Shown here in pieces: positions 25,834-34,892 of a DNA stretch of 64,000 bases (the stretch's first letter is position 1; each line of letters starts with the position of its first letter). Made by a program: the position numbers and the translations under genes. The notes below the pieces were generated by a model. It was not told the DNA's origin, searched no databases, and saw only the letters and a program-made list of their open reading frames with translations. Source of the DNA: an uncultured Bacteroidota bacterium (GTDB lineage: Bacteria > Bacteroidota > Bacteroidia > Flavobacteriales > BACL11); NCBI GenBank assembly GCA_902587125.1, contig CACIJW010000002.1, forward strand, positions 84,380 through 148,379. Direction: 5' to 3'.

Positions 25834-27029
25834 TTTAACTTTTCTAAAGATTTTTTTATTCTTTGTGTAGCTTCAGTTATATTTTTAGTCGATGTTGCAT
25901 AAGAAATTCTTATACACTCGCTGGTACCAAAAGCATCGCCAGCAACTGTAGCGACATGAGCATCATTCAGCAAATACATGCTTAAATCATTGGAGTTTTT
26001 TATAAAACTGTTATTTTCGTCTTTCTTATCGAAGAAATAAGAAATATCAGGAAATACATAAAATGCTCCGTCTGGAACATTACATTTAATTCCTTCAATT
26101 TGTGAAAGTTGATTAACTATCAAATCTCTTCTTTTTTTGAATTCAATTTTCATATGTTTAGTTGAGTCTTCAGGCTTTGATAATACTGCTGCCTGGGTAG
26201 CTTTTTGGGCTATTGAGCATGTCGCGGATGTGATTTGGCCTTGAATTTTATTGCAAGCGCTGGCAATAAATTCAGGTGCGCCAATATAGCCAACGCGCCA
26301 ACCAGTCATGGCAAAACCTTTGGAAACTCCATTTACGGTTATTGTTCTATCTTTCATACTTTCGATTAATCCAAAGCTGTAGTGTTCATTAGTGAAGTTT
26401 ATGTGTTCATATATTTCGTCCGATATCACAAATAAATTGTCATATTTTTTTAACATATCTGCCATTAATATAAGTTCTTTTTTAGAGTATACTGAGCCAC
26501 TAGGGTTACAGGGAGAACTAAATATTAAAAGTTTAGTTTTGTTTGATATTTTCTTTTCAATTTCTTTAACTGAAGATTTAAAATTATTTTCGATTTTTGA
26601 TTCTACAACAATTGGTTTTGCTCCACATAATTTAACTATCTCAAAATAGCTAACCCAATAAGGAGCTAGTAAAATCACTTCATCTTCCTTGTCTAATAAA
26701 CTGAGACAAACATTTGCAATAGATTGCTTGGCACCAGTTGAAACTACAATTTGATTCTCATTAAATTCGAGATTATTATCTCTGTAAAATTTTTCACAAA
26801 TACTTTTTCTAAGCTCAAGAATTCCTGGAACTGGAGTGTAATGTGAGAAATTGTCATTAATCGCTTGAACTGCACTTTTTTTTATAAAATCAGGAGTATT
26901 AAAGTCTGGTTCACCTAAACTTAAAGAAATCACATCTTTACCTTGCTGTTTAAGTTCTCTGCTTAGTCTTGACATTGCTAATGTTGCAGATTCAGATAGA
27001 TTGTTGATTCTTGTCGAGAGTTTATTCAT
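25830..27029 (-). CDS. aspC: Aspartate aminotransferase (class I PLP-dependent)
   Basis: The 399-residue protein has LSLGEPDFNTPDFI (about 36-49), YTPVPGILELRKSI, STGAKQSIANVCLSLLDKED, ISDEIYEHINF (about 200) and the PLP lysine region VNGVSKGFAMTGWRVGYIG (about 231-249), matching the thermostable-type aspartate aminotransferase. It exchanges amino groups between aspartate and 2-oxoglutarate. It is linked by an ATGA overlap to the kinase gene. Confidence 0.93.
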   Translation of the reverse strand: MNKLSTRINNLSESATLAMSRLSRELKQQGKDVISLSLGEPDFNTPDFIKKSAVQAINDNFSHYTPVPGILELRKSICEKFYRDNNLEFNENQIVVSTGAKQSIANVCLSLLDKEDEVILLAPYWVSYFEIVKLCGAKPIVVESKIENNFKSSVKEIEKKISNKTKLLIFSSPCNPSGSVYSKKELILMADMLKKYDNLFVISDEIYEHINFTNEHYSFGLIESMKDRTITVNGVSKGFAMTGWRVGYIGAPEFIASACNKIQGQITSATCSIAQKATQAAVLSKPEDSTKHMKIEFKKRRDLIVNQLSQIEGIKCNVPDGAFYVFPDISYFFDKKDENNSFIKNSNDLSMYLLNDAHVATVAGDAFGTSECIRISYATSTKNITEATQRIKKSLEKLK

Positions 27030-27055
27030 GTTGCAAATTTATAAATTTCTTTATC

Positions 27056-27985
27056 TTAAAATGAACTGATATATTCTAAAATCTTGTGAATTTGAGGATT
27101 AGCTTTAAAACTATTAAGAAACTTTAAGTGATTATTGTTTAAAAGTAATTTCTCATAGTTTTTATTACCAAAATTTATCTTTAGTTCAATTTCAAGCCAA
27201 TAAATTATTTGATCTTTCCTATTAGAAAAAATTTTGTTTTTGTTGATTTGAAAAAAATCTAAAATACTGTCATAAATAGTATCAATCCCAATGCCTTGAG
27301 TTGATGAAGTAGCAACTATTTTAGTATTTCTTTCATAAATATTTAAAATATTTTTTAAGGCATTTTTTTTTGCAGTAATTTCATTTTTGTCCAAGATATC
27401 AGATTTATTTATTGCTATAATATCAGCAATTTCCATTATCCCTTTTTTCATTGCTTGTATTTCATCTCCTGTATTAGCTATGTTTAAATATATTAGAAAA
27501 TCAGTTATTTTACTTATATTGTATTCAAGTTGTCCCGATCCAACGGTTTCAATTAAGATAACATCAAACTCTGCTAATTCACATAAATTTATACTACACA
27601 AAGTTTCAAAATCAATTGCTGAGTTTTTGTTTTTTGATGGTGAAGGTCTAACAAAAGCATTTTTGTTATTGTTTAAAAAATGCATTCTCATTTTATCCCC
27701 AAGAATACTTCCTTTGCTAATGGCCGAGGATGGATCAACTGCTATTACAGCTACTCGATGTTTTTTTTTAAGAAAATAATATCCTATCTGATTTATAAAT
27801 GTACTTTTACCAACACCTGGAGGACCAGTAACTCCAATTCTCATTGTATTATTTACTGATTTTAAATAGTTAAGTAATTCAATTTTGTATTTTAAATCTG
27901 ATTTTTTTTCACTCTCAATTAGTGTAATTCCTTTTGCTAATGAAACTTCATCTTTTTTTTTGATTTTATCAACTAAATTTTTCAT
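27056..27985 (-). CDS. meaB: MeaB/ArgK family GTPase (methylmalonyl-CoA mutase chaperone)
   Basis: The 309-residue G3E GTPase has the Walker A GPPGVGKSTFIN (about 54-65), VAVDPSSAISKGSILGDKMRM (about 79-99), the switch stretch ETVGSGQLE (about 145-153) and the NKSD base motif. MeaB protects and reloads the B12 cofactor of methylmalonyl-CoA mutase. The mutase genes are not in this window. It overlaps ridA by ATGA. The B12 link agrees with the btuB operon and CarH-like regulator, but does not prove a mutase. Confidence 0.92.
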   Translation of the reverse strand: MKNLVDKIKKKDEVSLAKGITLIESEKKSDLKYKIELLNYLKSVNNTMRIGVTGPPGVGKSTFINQIGYYFLKKKHRVAVIAVDPSSAISKGSILGDKMRMHFLNNNKNAFVRPSPSKNKNSAIDFETLCSINLCELAEFDVILIETVGSGQLEYNISKITDFLIYLNIANTGDEIQAMKKGIMEIADIIAINKSDILDKNEITAKKNALKNILNIYERNTKIVATSSTQGIGIDTIYDSILDFFQINKNKIFSNRKDQIIYWLEIELKINFGNKNYEKLLLNNNHLKFLNSFKANPQIHKILEYISSF

Positions 27986-28338
27986 TTATGTGCAATAAAT
28001 GATATCTCTATATTGGCATTTGCCGGTAATCCTTTTACTTCTACAGTTTCTCTAGCAGGAAACCTTTTTTTAAAATAACTTTTGTAAACTTCATTAACCA
28101 TATCGTAGTAGCTCATGTCAACAATGAAAATTGTTGTCTTTACTATGTTTTCAAAATCTAGGTTTTCGCTAATTAATATTTCTTTGATATTTTTCATAAT
28201 TTGATGTGTCTCTTGAGAAATATTTGAATTGATTAAATTATTAGTTTCTGGACATATTGCTATTTGACCTGAACTGTATAGAATATGGTTTTTAAAAATA
28301 TATTGTGAGTATGGGCCTAAAGGTTTTATTTTTTTCAT
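27982..28338 (-). CDS. ridA: RidA family enamine/imine deaminase
   Basis: The 118-residue protein has the RidA signatures LGPYSQ (7-12), LYSSGQIAI (about 20-28) and the active-site region FPARETVEVKGLPANANIEI (about 94-113), including the conserved Arg. RidA hydrolyses reactive 2-aminoacrylate and related imines produced by PLP enzymes. Its neighbours, a PLP-homeostasis protein and serine biosynthesis genes, fit that role. The start overlaps nothing upstream and the stop overlaps meaB by ATGA. Confidence 0.93.
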   Translation of the reverse strand: MKKIKPLGPYSQYIFKNHILYSSGQIAICPETNNLINSNISQETHQIMKNIKEILISENLDFENIVKTTIFIVDMSYYDMVNEVYKSYFKKRFPARETVEVKGLPANANIEISFIAHK

Positions 28339-28340
28339 AA

Positions 28341-28979
28341 TTATTCAAATAAAAGACTACCAATTCTAAGCATGTTTGAACCACTTTTGATTGCAACTTT
28401 ATAATCATTACTCATGCCTATAGAAAGATATTTAAGATTGTATTTGTTTTTAAAAATATTAAAAAAATGATTTAACTCATCAAATTCTGAGCTTACTAAT
28501 TTTAAATCATTAGTATTAGTACCCATTCCCATTAAACCAATTATATTTATGTTCTCTAATTTTTCACAATGTAAAAGAAAGTTCTCTAACATTTCACATC
28601 TAATTCCAGACTTAGTTGCTTCTTTAGCTATTTTTACCTGAACAAGACAGTTTATTTTAATGTTTTTATAAGTGGCTCTCTTATCTAATTGATCAGCTAG
28701 CTTGATAGAATCTAGCGAATGTATTAAATGAACTTTATTAAATATTTTTTTTACTTTTTTGGTCTGTAAATTGCCAACAAAATGCCAATTAATATCAGCT
28801 GGTAATAATTCTTTTTTTGTAATTAACTCTTCAACTCTATTTTCACCAAAATCTCTGTGACCATTTTTGTAATAAAATAAAATTTCTTCAACAGATCGTC
28901 TTTTTGAAACAATAACAACAGTTCCAAAAAATTGAGATTTAATTTTTTTTAATTTTTTTAGATTAAGTTTTGAAATCAT
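28341..28979 (-). CDS. yggS: YggS/PLPBP family pyridoxal-phosphate homeostasis protein
   Basis: The 212-residue alanine-racemase-fold protein has VVIVSKRRSVEEI with the PLP lysine (near residue 24), GHRDFGENRVEEL (about 40-52), INWHFVGNLQTKKVK (about 66-80) and YLSIGMSNDYKVAIKSGSNM (about 182-201). It binds PLP and balances vitamin B6 pools; no enzyme activity is known. The ATG at 28979 is preferred to the TTG at 29012 because it gives the family's normal start and cuts the overlap with the upstream gene to 17 bp. Confidence 0.92.
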   Translation of the reverse strand: MISKLNLKKLKKIKSQFFGTVVIVSKRRSVEEILFYYKNGHRDFGENRVEELITKKELLPADINWHFVGNLQTKKVKKIFNKVHLIHSLDSIKLADQLDKRATYKNIKINCLVQVKIAKEATKSGIRCEMLENFLLHCEKLENINIIGLMGMGTNTNDLKLVSSEFDELNHFFNIFKNKYNLKYLSIGMSNDYKVAIKSGSNMLRIGSLLFE

Positions 28980-30147
28980 AGATTGTAATTCCAGAGCGAA
29001 TTTTTGGCTCAATGTAGGTGCTTTTTGGTGGCAATATTAAATTGTTATCAGCTATTTGCATTAATTGTTTTGAATCTATTGTTTTAGTAAAAATCAATAA
29101 CGAGTTTTTTTTCAAAGGATTTTGGTTTAAAAATAATTCGATTTTCGAACTTTCTATGAATTTAACTCTTTCTGTTTGTTTGGTGTCTCTTATTTTTAAG
29201 ATCTGATTAAATATATGAAAATCAATTATCTGTGTATCTGTAAAATGAGCACAATTAACATATTCTTTTTTTAATTGTAAATCATAATAAGTATTATTAA
29301 AGAAAATAGTTATGAAATCAGACTTAGATTTGATACTGTTAACTTTTGACTCTTTATATATGTCTTTCAACTCAAACTTTTTTTTAATTTCTTCTAAAAA
29401 ATCAGTATTAGCATATTCAATGGTATCAATGTATCTTATAAAACTTCCACAAAATATATTTTTCTCAGAAACTAAAAATGATAGAAAAAAAGTTTCTTTT
29501 TTTAGTTTATTTGAAATTAAATTAGAAGAGGAAACTCTGTGATGACCATCTGCAATATAAAATTCATTAATTTGATTGTAGTTAATAATAATTTCATCGA
29601 TTAGTGATTTTTCAGAAATTTTCCAAAGTTTGTGATTCACTCGATCAGTAGTGGTAAAATTATATGTATGATTTTTCTTTTTATACAGTTCAATAATTTT
29701 ATTAATTTCTGAATTTTCTTCGTGGAAAATGAGTACTGGTTCAGCATTAATTTGAGTCTCTAATAGATATCTCTGAAAAATTTTCTCTCTTTTCGTTATG
29801 GTATTTTCATGTTTTTTTAAGATTCCTTTTTTTAAGTTAGAAGTTGGAAATAACGAAATAATGCCAATTGATTTCTTTTTCTCTCTAGAAATTTGATATA
29901 AATAAAAAGATTCTTCTTTGTCTTTAATTAAAATCTGATCATCAATAAATTTTTCAAACTGTTTTCTAATTTCAGAAAAATTATTGGTGTTATTAGATTT
30001 TGAAATTATGTTTAAAAATGAATATGGATTGTTAGATATTTTGTCTTGAAATGTTCTCTTGTCATAAGATTGATGATTTCTTGTAACAAATAATCCAACC
30101 TTGTCTTCCGCTGCTCGAACAGCTTTGAATGGTAGAATCTTATTCAT
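28963..30147 (-). CDS. DUF1015 family protein of the serine biosynthesis neighbourhood
   Basis: The 394-residue protein begins with ILPFKAVRAAEDKVGLF, the usual DUF1015 start, and has YIADGHHRVSSSNLIS near 196-211. DGHHR is a ParB/sulfiredoxin-like motif that DUF1015 shares with free-serine kinases of the SerK/SbnI type. It lies directly after serA and serC with 8 bp overlap, which supports a role in serine or phosphoserine metabolism. The activity is inferred from fold resemblance and position, and is not established here. Confidence 0.8.
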   Translation of the reverse strand: MNKILPFKAVRAAEDKVGLFVTRNHQSYDKRTFQDKISNNPYSFLNIISKSNNTNNFSEIRKQFEKFIDDQILIKDKEESFYLYQISREKKKSIGIISLFPTSNLKKGILKKHENTITKREKIFQRYLLETQINAEPVLIFHEENSEINKIIELYKKKNHTYNFTTTDRVNHKLWKISEKSLIDEIIINYNQINEFYIADGHHRVSSSNLISNKLKKETFFLSFLVSEKNIFCGSFIRYIDTIEYANTDFLEEIKKKFELKDIYKESKVNSIKSKSDFITIFFNNTYYDLQLKKEYVNCAHFTDTQIIDFHIFNQILKIRDTKQTERVKFIESSKIELFLNQNPLKKNSLLIFTKTIDSKQLMQIADNNLILPPKSTYIEPKIRSGITIYDFKT

Positions 30148-31102
30148 TAAATTTATAAAAGCTTTTTATTTCTTTCACAATTTCATCTCCAATTCTTTCT
30201 TGAGCCTCCACTGTTGAACCCCCAATATGTGGAGATAAGGAAATTTTATCATGCATTAATAATTGTATGTTGGGTGTAGGTTCATTTTCAAATACATCTA
30301 GCGCCGCGAATGAAACTTTTTTATTATTTAAAAATTTTATCAATTCACTTTCATCAATTAGCCCTCCTCTGGAGGTATTAATGATTCCAACTCCTTTTTT
30401 CATTATATCGAACTCATCTCTTCCTATAAATGGTTTATCGTTGATTTTTGGTATGTGAAGTGTTATAAAATCAGATTCTTTCAAAACATCATCCAGAGAG
30501 GATGTTATTAAATCAAAAAAGATATTTTGATTTTTTATATAATCCAATTGAATTTTTATTTTTTCGATATTTTTATCAAATGCAACAACATTCATTCCCA
30601 ATGAAAAAGCTCTTTTTGCAACTTCCTGACCAATTCTTCCCAATCCGATTATACCTAATGTCTTGAACATAACTTCACTGCACTTAGAACTATGGCTTTT
30701 AATCTCTTTAAATTTTGTATCACCATTTAGTGGCATGGTTCTGTTTGTGATATGTAGGTCTCTATTGGCTGAAAGCAAATGTGAAATTACCAGCTCTGCA
30801 ACGGAAATTGAAGATGCATTGGGAGTATTGAAAACCCTTACATTATTTTTTTTAGCTGATATAAGATCAATATTATCTAATCCAACTCCCGCTCTTCCGA
30901 TCAACTTAATACTTTTACAATTGTTTAAAATCTCAGAATTTATAGTTGTTGCACTTCTAACCAAAATTATTTCTATGTGATTCTTGTTTATATATCTGAT
31001 TAACTCACTTTGATCTATTTTTGTATCAAATATTTTAAAATTTAAATCAATTAACTCTTTTTTAGAGTTTTGAGAAATTCCATCATTAGCTAAAATTATC
31101 AT
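30140..31102 (-). CDS. serA: D-3-phosphoglycerate dehydrogenase (short form)
   Basis: The 320-residue protein is a D-2-hydroxyacid dehydrogenase with LIGRAGVGLDNIDL (about 89-102), the NAD motif LGIIGLGRIGQEVAKRA (about 148-164), NTSRGGLIDESEL (about 240-252) and SPHIGGSTVEAQERIG (about 293-308). The GGST near the end is typical of SerA. It lacks the C-terminal ACT domain, so no serine feedback site is visible. It oxidises 3-phosphoglycerate, the first step of serine synthesis. Its start overlaps the serC stop by 4 bp. Confidence 0.92.
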   Translation of the reverse strand: MIILANDGISQNSKKELIDLNFKIFDTKIDQSELIRYINKNHIEIILVRSATTINSEILNNCKSIKLIGRAGVGLDNIDLISAKKNNVRVFNTPNASSISVAELVISHLLSANRDLHITNRTMPLNGDTKFKEIKSHSSKCSEVMFKTLGIIGLGRIGQEVAKRAFSLGMNVVAFDKNIEKIKIQLDYIKNQNIFFDLITSSLDDVLKESDFITLHIPKINDKPFIGRDEFDIMKKGVGIINTSRGGLIDESELIKFLNNKKVSFAALDVFENEPTPNIQLLMHDKISLSPHIGGSTVEAQERIGDEIVKEIKSFYKFNE

Positions 31103-32169
31103 GCAATATCTTTTTCTAATTTAACCATACAATTTACTAGGGCATTGACACTTTCAATGGGAAGTGCGTTGTAGAGAGAGGCTCTATATCCGCCAACTGA
31201 CCGATGTCCATTGATTCCACTGATTTTATTTTTAGCACAAATTTTTTCAAATAAATTTTTGTGATTTTGATCTTTGAGGTTGAAAGTTATGTTCATCTTA
31301 GATTGATCCTCTTTATTTATAAGTGTTTTAAATAATGAATTTCTATTGATTTCTTGATAAAGAATTTTTGATTTCTTATTATTATTTTTTTCAATGTAAT
31401 CTAATCCACCTTTGGCTTTTAACCATCTTAGATTTAGCATTGATACATATACAGAAAAAACAGGAGGGGTATTAAACATACTTTTTTTATCGATATGAGT
31501 TCTGTAATCTAGCATACTAGGAATATCTCTTTCACTTTTACCCAAAATTTCATTTTTTACTATTACTAAAGTTGCACCAGCTGGACCAAGATTTTTTTGT
31601 GCTCCTGCATATATTAGACCAAATTTGTTGACATCTATTTTTCTGCTGAAAATATCGGAGCTCATGTCACATACCACAGGAATATTACATTCAGGGAAAG
31701 TTTTTATTTGAGAACCATAGATTGTGTTGTTTGATGTGCAATGAAAGTAATCATGAGTATCAGAAATTATAAAATCTTTTGGGATATAGTTGAAATTTTT
31801 ATTGGATGAGTCTCCAACGATTTCAATATCACCAAACTTTTTAGCTTCAAAAATAGCTTTTTTGGACCATGTTCCAGTATTCAAATATGCGGCTGATCCA
31901 TTATTTTTTTTCAATAGATTTAAGGCAACCATACAAAACTGTAAGCTAGCACCTCCTTGCAAGAAAATTATTGAATAGTTAGATGGTACGTCAAGGATAT
32001 CTCTTACAAGTGTAATGCTTTCAGACATTACATCTGTGAAAGCATTACTTCTATGAGAAATTTCTAAAATTGATAGCTCATTATCAAACTCTAATACTTT
32101 TTTAGAGGCATTGGTTATTACAGATTGTGGTAAAATACTAGGGCCAGCACTAAAATTATGTGTTTTCAT
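31099..32169 (-). CDS. serC: Phosphoserine aminotransferase
   Basis: The 356-residue PLP enzyme has NFSAGPSILP (5-14), EISHRSNAF (about 36-44), FLQGGASLQFCMVALNLL (about 69-86), VVCDMSSDIFSRKID (about 164-178), the PLP lysine in GLIYAGAQKNLGPAGA (about 184-199) and GGYRASLYNALP near the end. It converts 3-phosphohydroxypyruvate and glutamate to phosphoserine. It is coupled to serA by a 4 bp overlap and to efp upstream by another 4 bp. Confidence 0.95.
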   Translation of the reverse strand: MKTHNFSAGPSILPQSVITNASKKVLEFDNELSILEISHRSNAFTDVMSESITLVRDILDVPSNYSIIFLQGGASLQFCMVALNLLKKNNGSAAYLNTGTWSKKAIFEAKKFGDIEIVGDSSNKNFNYIPKDFIISDTHDYFHCTSNNTIYGSQIKTFPECNIPVVCDMSSDIFSRKIDVNKFGLIYAGAQKNLGPAGATLVIVKNEILGKSERDIPSMLDYRTHIDKKSMFNTPPVFSVYVSMLNLRWLKAKGGLDYIEKNNNKKSKILYQEINRNSLFKTLINKEDQSKMNITFNLKDQNHKNLFEKICAKNKISGINGHRSVGGYRASLYNALPIESVNALVNCMVKLEKDIA

Positions 32170-32729
32170 TTTACTCTTTCAATATATGTTTTCTTTACTG
32201 TGTCTATTTTTATTTTGTCACCAACATTAATAAATAGAGGAACCTGAATTTCAGCTCCTGTTTCAGTTTTTGCAGGCTTAAAAGTATTTGTAGCAGTATT
32301 TCCTTTAATTCCTGGTTCTGTCTCAGAAATTTCTAAAATTAAGTGAGGAGGAAGTGATGCTGATAATGGTTTGCCCTCATCAGCATGAAATAAAACCTCA
32401 ACATTTTCTCCTTCTTTTAAAAATTCATTATTTTGGATAGCTGATCTCTGGATAGAAATTTGTTCAAAATCGTCATTATTCATTAACACACAATCATCAC
32501 CATCATCATATAAAAATTGATATTTTCTATTTTCAATTCTTATGATTTCTATTTTGACGCCTGCAGTAAATGTATTCTCAAGTAGTCTTCCAGTGTTTAA
32601 ATTTCTAATTTTTGTTCTTACAAATGCTGGTCCCTTTCCAGGCTTAACGTGCTGAAATGATTCAATTTTCCAGGGCTCGTTGTTATGTCTTATACAAAGA
32701 CCATTTCTAAAATCTGAAGTATTTGCCAT
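32166..32729 (-). CDS. efp: Elongation factor P
   Basis: The 187-residue protein has the three beta domains of EF-P. The loop HVKPGKGPAFVRTKIRNL (about 27-44) contains the conserved KPGKGxA tip, with Lys32 as the usual modification site. The end reads FINVGDKIKIDTVKKTYIERV. EF-P lets ribosomes pass polyproline stretches. Its position next to lpxA is common in Bacteroidota. Confidence 0.96.
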   Translation of the reverse strand: MANTSDFRNGLCIRHNNEPWKIESFQHVKPGKGPAFVRTKIRNLNTGRLLENTFTAGVKIEIIRIENRKYQFLYDDGDDCVLMNNDDFEQISIQRSAIQNNEFLKEGENVEVLFHADEGKPLSASLPPHLILEISETEPGIKGNTATNTFKPAKTETGAEIQVPLFINVGDKIKIDTVKKTYIERVK

Positions 32730-32730
32730 T

Positions 32731-33513
32731 TTATATTGGTTTATATCCTCTCATAATTCCTCTTATTGAGTTCTGAACAAAGGTTATGATTTCATCTCTT
32801 TCATCAGAGATGGGCATGTCAGTTTCAATTATTAGTATTGAGTTAGTGTTATTACTATTTTTTTGATAAAGAATTCTGTAAATGTCCTGAATTTCATTTA
32901 TTTTTTCTTTTGTAAATCCTCTTCTTCTAAGCCCAATGGAGTTTATTCCTACATAAGACAAGGGGTTCCTTCCAGCTTTAACATAATGAGGAACATCTTT
33001 ACGAACTAGTGAGCCTCCCGAAATCATACAATGTTTACCAATTTTTACAAATTGATGAACTGCCGTAAGTCCGCCAAGAATTGTATATTCTCCTATTTTT
33101 ACTTCTCCTGCTATTTGCACACTATTTGAAAGTATACAGTTATTTGATATTAAACAATCGTGTGCTATATGTGAATAGGCCATAACAAGTACATTTTCTC
33201 CAACAAAAGTTTTTCCTTTTGATTGTGTTCCTCTGTTAATAGTGACACATTCTCTGATTGTGGAATTATTTCCAATGTAAGTATATGTTTGTTCACCATT
33301 ATATTTTAAGTCTTGAGGTGGAGCTGAGATCACTGCACCCGGAAATATTTTACAATTTTTTCCAATTATTGCTCCTTCCATAATAGTGACATTGGAGCCA
33401 ATCCATGTACCACTTCCGATTTCAACATTTTTTTCAATTGTAACAAAAGGATCAATTACTACATTCTCTGCAATTTTAGAGTTTGGGTGAACATAGGAGA
33501 GAGGTTGTATCAT
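32731..33513 (-). CDS. lpxA: UDP-N-acetylglucosamine acyltransferase LpxA
   Basis: The 260-residue protein is a left-handed beta-helix built from hexapeptide repeats (about 10-190) with the catalytic region VMAYSHIAHDCLI (about 115-127, His in SHIAHD), QIAGEVKIGEYTILGGLTAVHQF and VRKDVPHYVKAGRNP. It performs the first acylation of UDP-GlcNAc in lipid A synthesis. It abuts fabZ and efp with 0-1 bp gaps. Confidence 0.96.
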   Translation of the reverse strand: MIQPLSYVHPNSKIAENVVIDPFVTIEKNVEIGSGTWIGSNVTIMEGAIIGKNCKIFPGAVISAPPQDLKYNGEQTYTYIGNNSTIRECVTINRGTQSKGKTFVGENVLVMAYSHIAHDCLISNNCILSNSVQIAGEVKIGEYTILGGLTAVHQFVKIGKHCMISGGSLVRKDVPHYVKAGRNPLSYVGINSIGLRRRGFTKEKINEIQDIYRILYQKNSNNTNSILIIETDMPISDERDEIITFVQNSIRGIMRGYKPI

Positions 33514-33966
33514 TTATTTTCTTAAAATTTGGGCTAAAAGATCGGCTTCAACAACTATTTTCTCATTTACATAGCCTTTGCCGTGCATATGACATAGTCC
33601 TCTTCTAATAGGAGAAATAAGTTTTAAATGAAAAATAATTTTTTCATTGGGAACAACTTTCTTTTTAAACTTGGCATTGTCAATTTTTAAAAAATAAGTT
33701 AAGTAATCTTGAGGATTTTCTACGGTACTTAAAATTAAAACTCCACCGGCTTGTGCCATAGTTTCAAGTTGAAGCACACCAGGCATGACTGGTGCGCCTG
33801 GGAAGTGTCCCTTAAAGTAATATTCATCTTCATTTACATGCTTGGTTCCAATAATATAATCTTCACCAAGTTCATTAATTTCATCAATAAATAGAAAAGG
33901 GTCTCTGTGAGGCAGAATATTCTTAATCTGTGACTTGTTATATATGATTTTTTGGATGTATTTCAT
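33514..33966 (-). CDS. fabZ: 3-hydroxyacyl-ACP dehydratase FabZ (separate from LpxC)
   Basis: The 150-residue hot-dog protein has ILPHRDPFLFIDEI (about 17-30), the catalytic GHFPGAPVMPGVLQLETMAQAGG (about 53-75, His and Glu) and KFKKKVVPNEK. It dehydrates 3-hydroxyacyl-ACP in fatty acid elongation. In many Bacteroidota this domain is fused to LpxC; here it starts at an ATG that overlaps the lpxC stop as ATGA, and the two proteins add up to the length of the fusion. Confidence 0.95.
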   Translation of the reverse strand: MKYIQKIIYNKSQIKNILPHRDPFLFIDEINELGEDYIIGTKHVNEDEYYFKGHFPGAPVMPGVLQLETMAQAGGVLILSTVENPQDYLTYFLKIDNAKFKKKVVPNEKIIFHLKLISPIRRGLCHMHGKGYVNEKIVVEADLLAQILRK

Positions 33967-34892
33967 AACAAATTATTTTCATGAAGTTTTTTAATTTTTT
34001 TTGCTAAAATGATATTTTCTTTGTGAGAGGGCATGTAAGCTTTGATGCTAAAGTTTAAAATCATCTCAGTCAAAGACAAATCACCAATCAAGTCTAGGAT
34101 TTTATGTCTTGCTGACTCATTTTTAAATCTTAGCGGTTCATTGTTTAAAATATTATTATCCGACTTTTTTAAAGTTTTTACTTTAAATTTTTTCTTCAAC
34201 AGTTCTATTTTTTTCTCTTCAATTTTTTTATCTATGTAAACAACGCAGTTGTCTAAACTGCCACCATTAATTAAATTTTTTGATAGTAAAAGTTCAATTT
34301 CACTTATCATACAAAATGTTCTACAGTTAGAAATTTCTTTGTCAAATTTATTAATATCATTTAGGATAGCAAAATTCTCGTATAATATTTGCTTATCATA
34401 GTTGAGCTCTGCACTTATTCTAAATTTATTGTGAGGAACTAGTTCGTAATATGTGTTCGAAAATTCACTAAAAATAGTTTTTGGTTTGCTCAAGAAAATT
34501 CTTTTTCTCTCTTTTTTTTGATTTAAAACACCAACTTTATTTATTAAATTACAGTACTCTAGCGAACTTCCATCAAAAATGGGAAGTTCATAACCATCAA
34601 TTTCTACTAATATGTTACTAATCCCATAATAGTATAGTGCTGCTAGAAAGTGTTCTACTGTACTAATGCTTACATTATTATTGCTAATTACTGTACTTCT
34701 TTCAGTTGATGATACATTCTCTAAAGTAGCCTTGATTAAATTGTTTTTTTTAATATCAGTCCTTTTAAAAACTATTCCATGATCTTCTTTTGCTGGAATA
34801 ATTTTAATATTGACTTTTTTTCCACTGTGTATACCAGTTCCGCAGCATAAGATAGTCTTATTGATTGTCTTTTGATTCAATTTTTTTTTCAA
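33963..34892 (-). CDS. lpxC: UDP-3-O-acyl-N-acetylglucosamine deacetylase LpxC (unfused)
   Basis: The 309-residue protein has TILCCGTGIHSGKKVNI (about 13-29), STVEHFLAALYYYGI (about 76-90, zinc His), YELPIFDGSSLEYC (about 98-111) and NESARHKILDLIGDLSL (about 258-274, zinc His and Asp). It removes the acetyl group in the committed step of lipid A synthesis. No ATG is available at the start: TTG at 34892 or 34880 is used, inside the end of lpxD (35 bp overlap). The protein ends at the point where the usual Bacteroidota fusion would continue into FabZ. Confidence 0.94.
   Translation of the reverse strand: MKKKLNQKTINKTILCCGTGIHSGKKVNIKIIPAKEDHGIVFKRTDIKKNNLIKATLENVSSTERSTVISNNNVSISTVEHFLAALYYYGISNILVEIDGYELPIFDGSSLEYCNLINKVGVLNQKKERKRIFLSKPKTIFSEFSNTYYELVPHNKFRISAELNYDKQILYENFAILNDINKFDKEISNCRTFCMISEIELLLSKNLINGGSLDNCVVYIDKKIEEKKIELLKKKFKVKTLKKSDNNILNNEPLRFKNESARHKILDLIGDLSLTEMILNFSIKAYMPSHKENIILAKKIKKLHENNLL

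Noticed and set aside
27056..27985. Taking meaB as proof of a methylmalonyl-CoA pathway
   Set aside because: No mutase or epimerase gene is in the window; MeaB-type GTPases can accompany other B12 enzymes.
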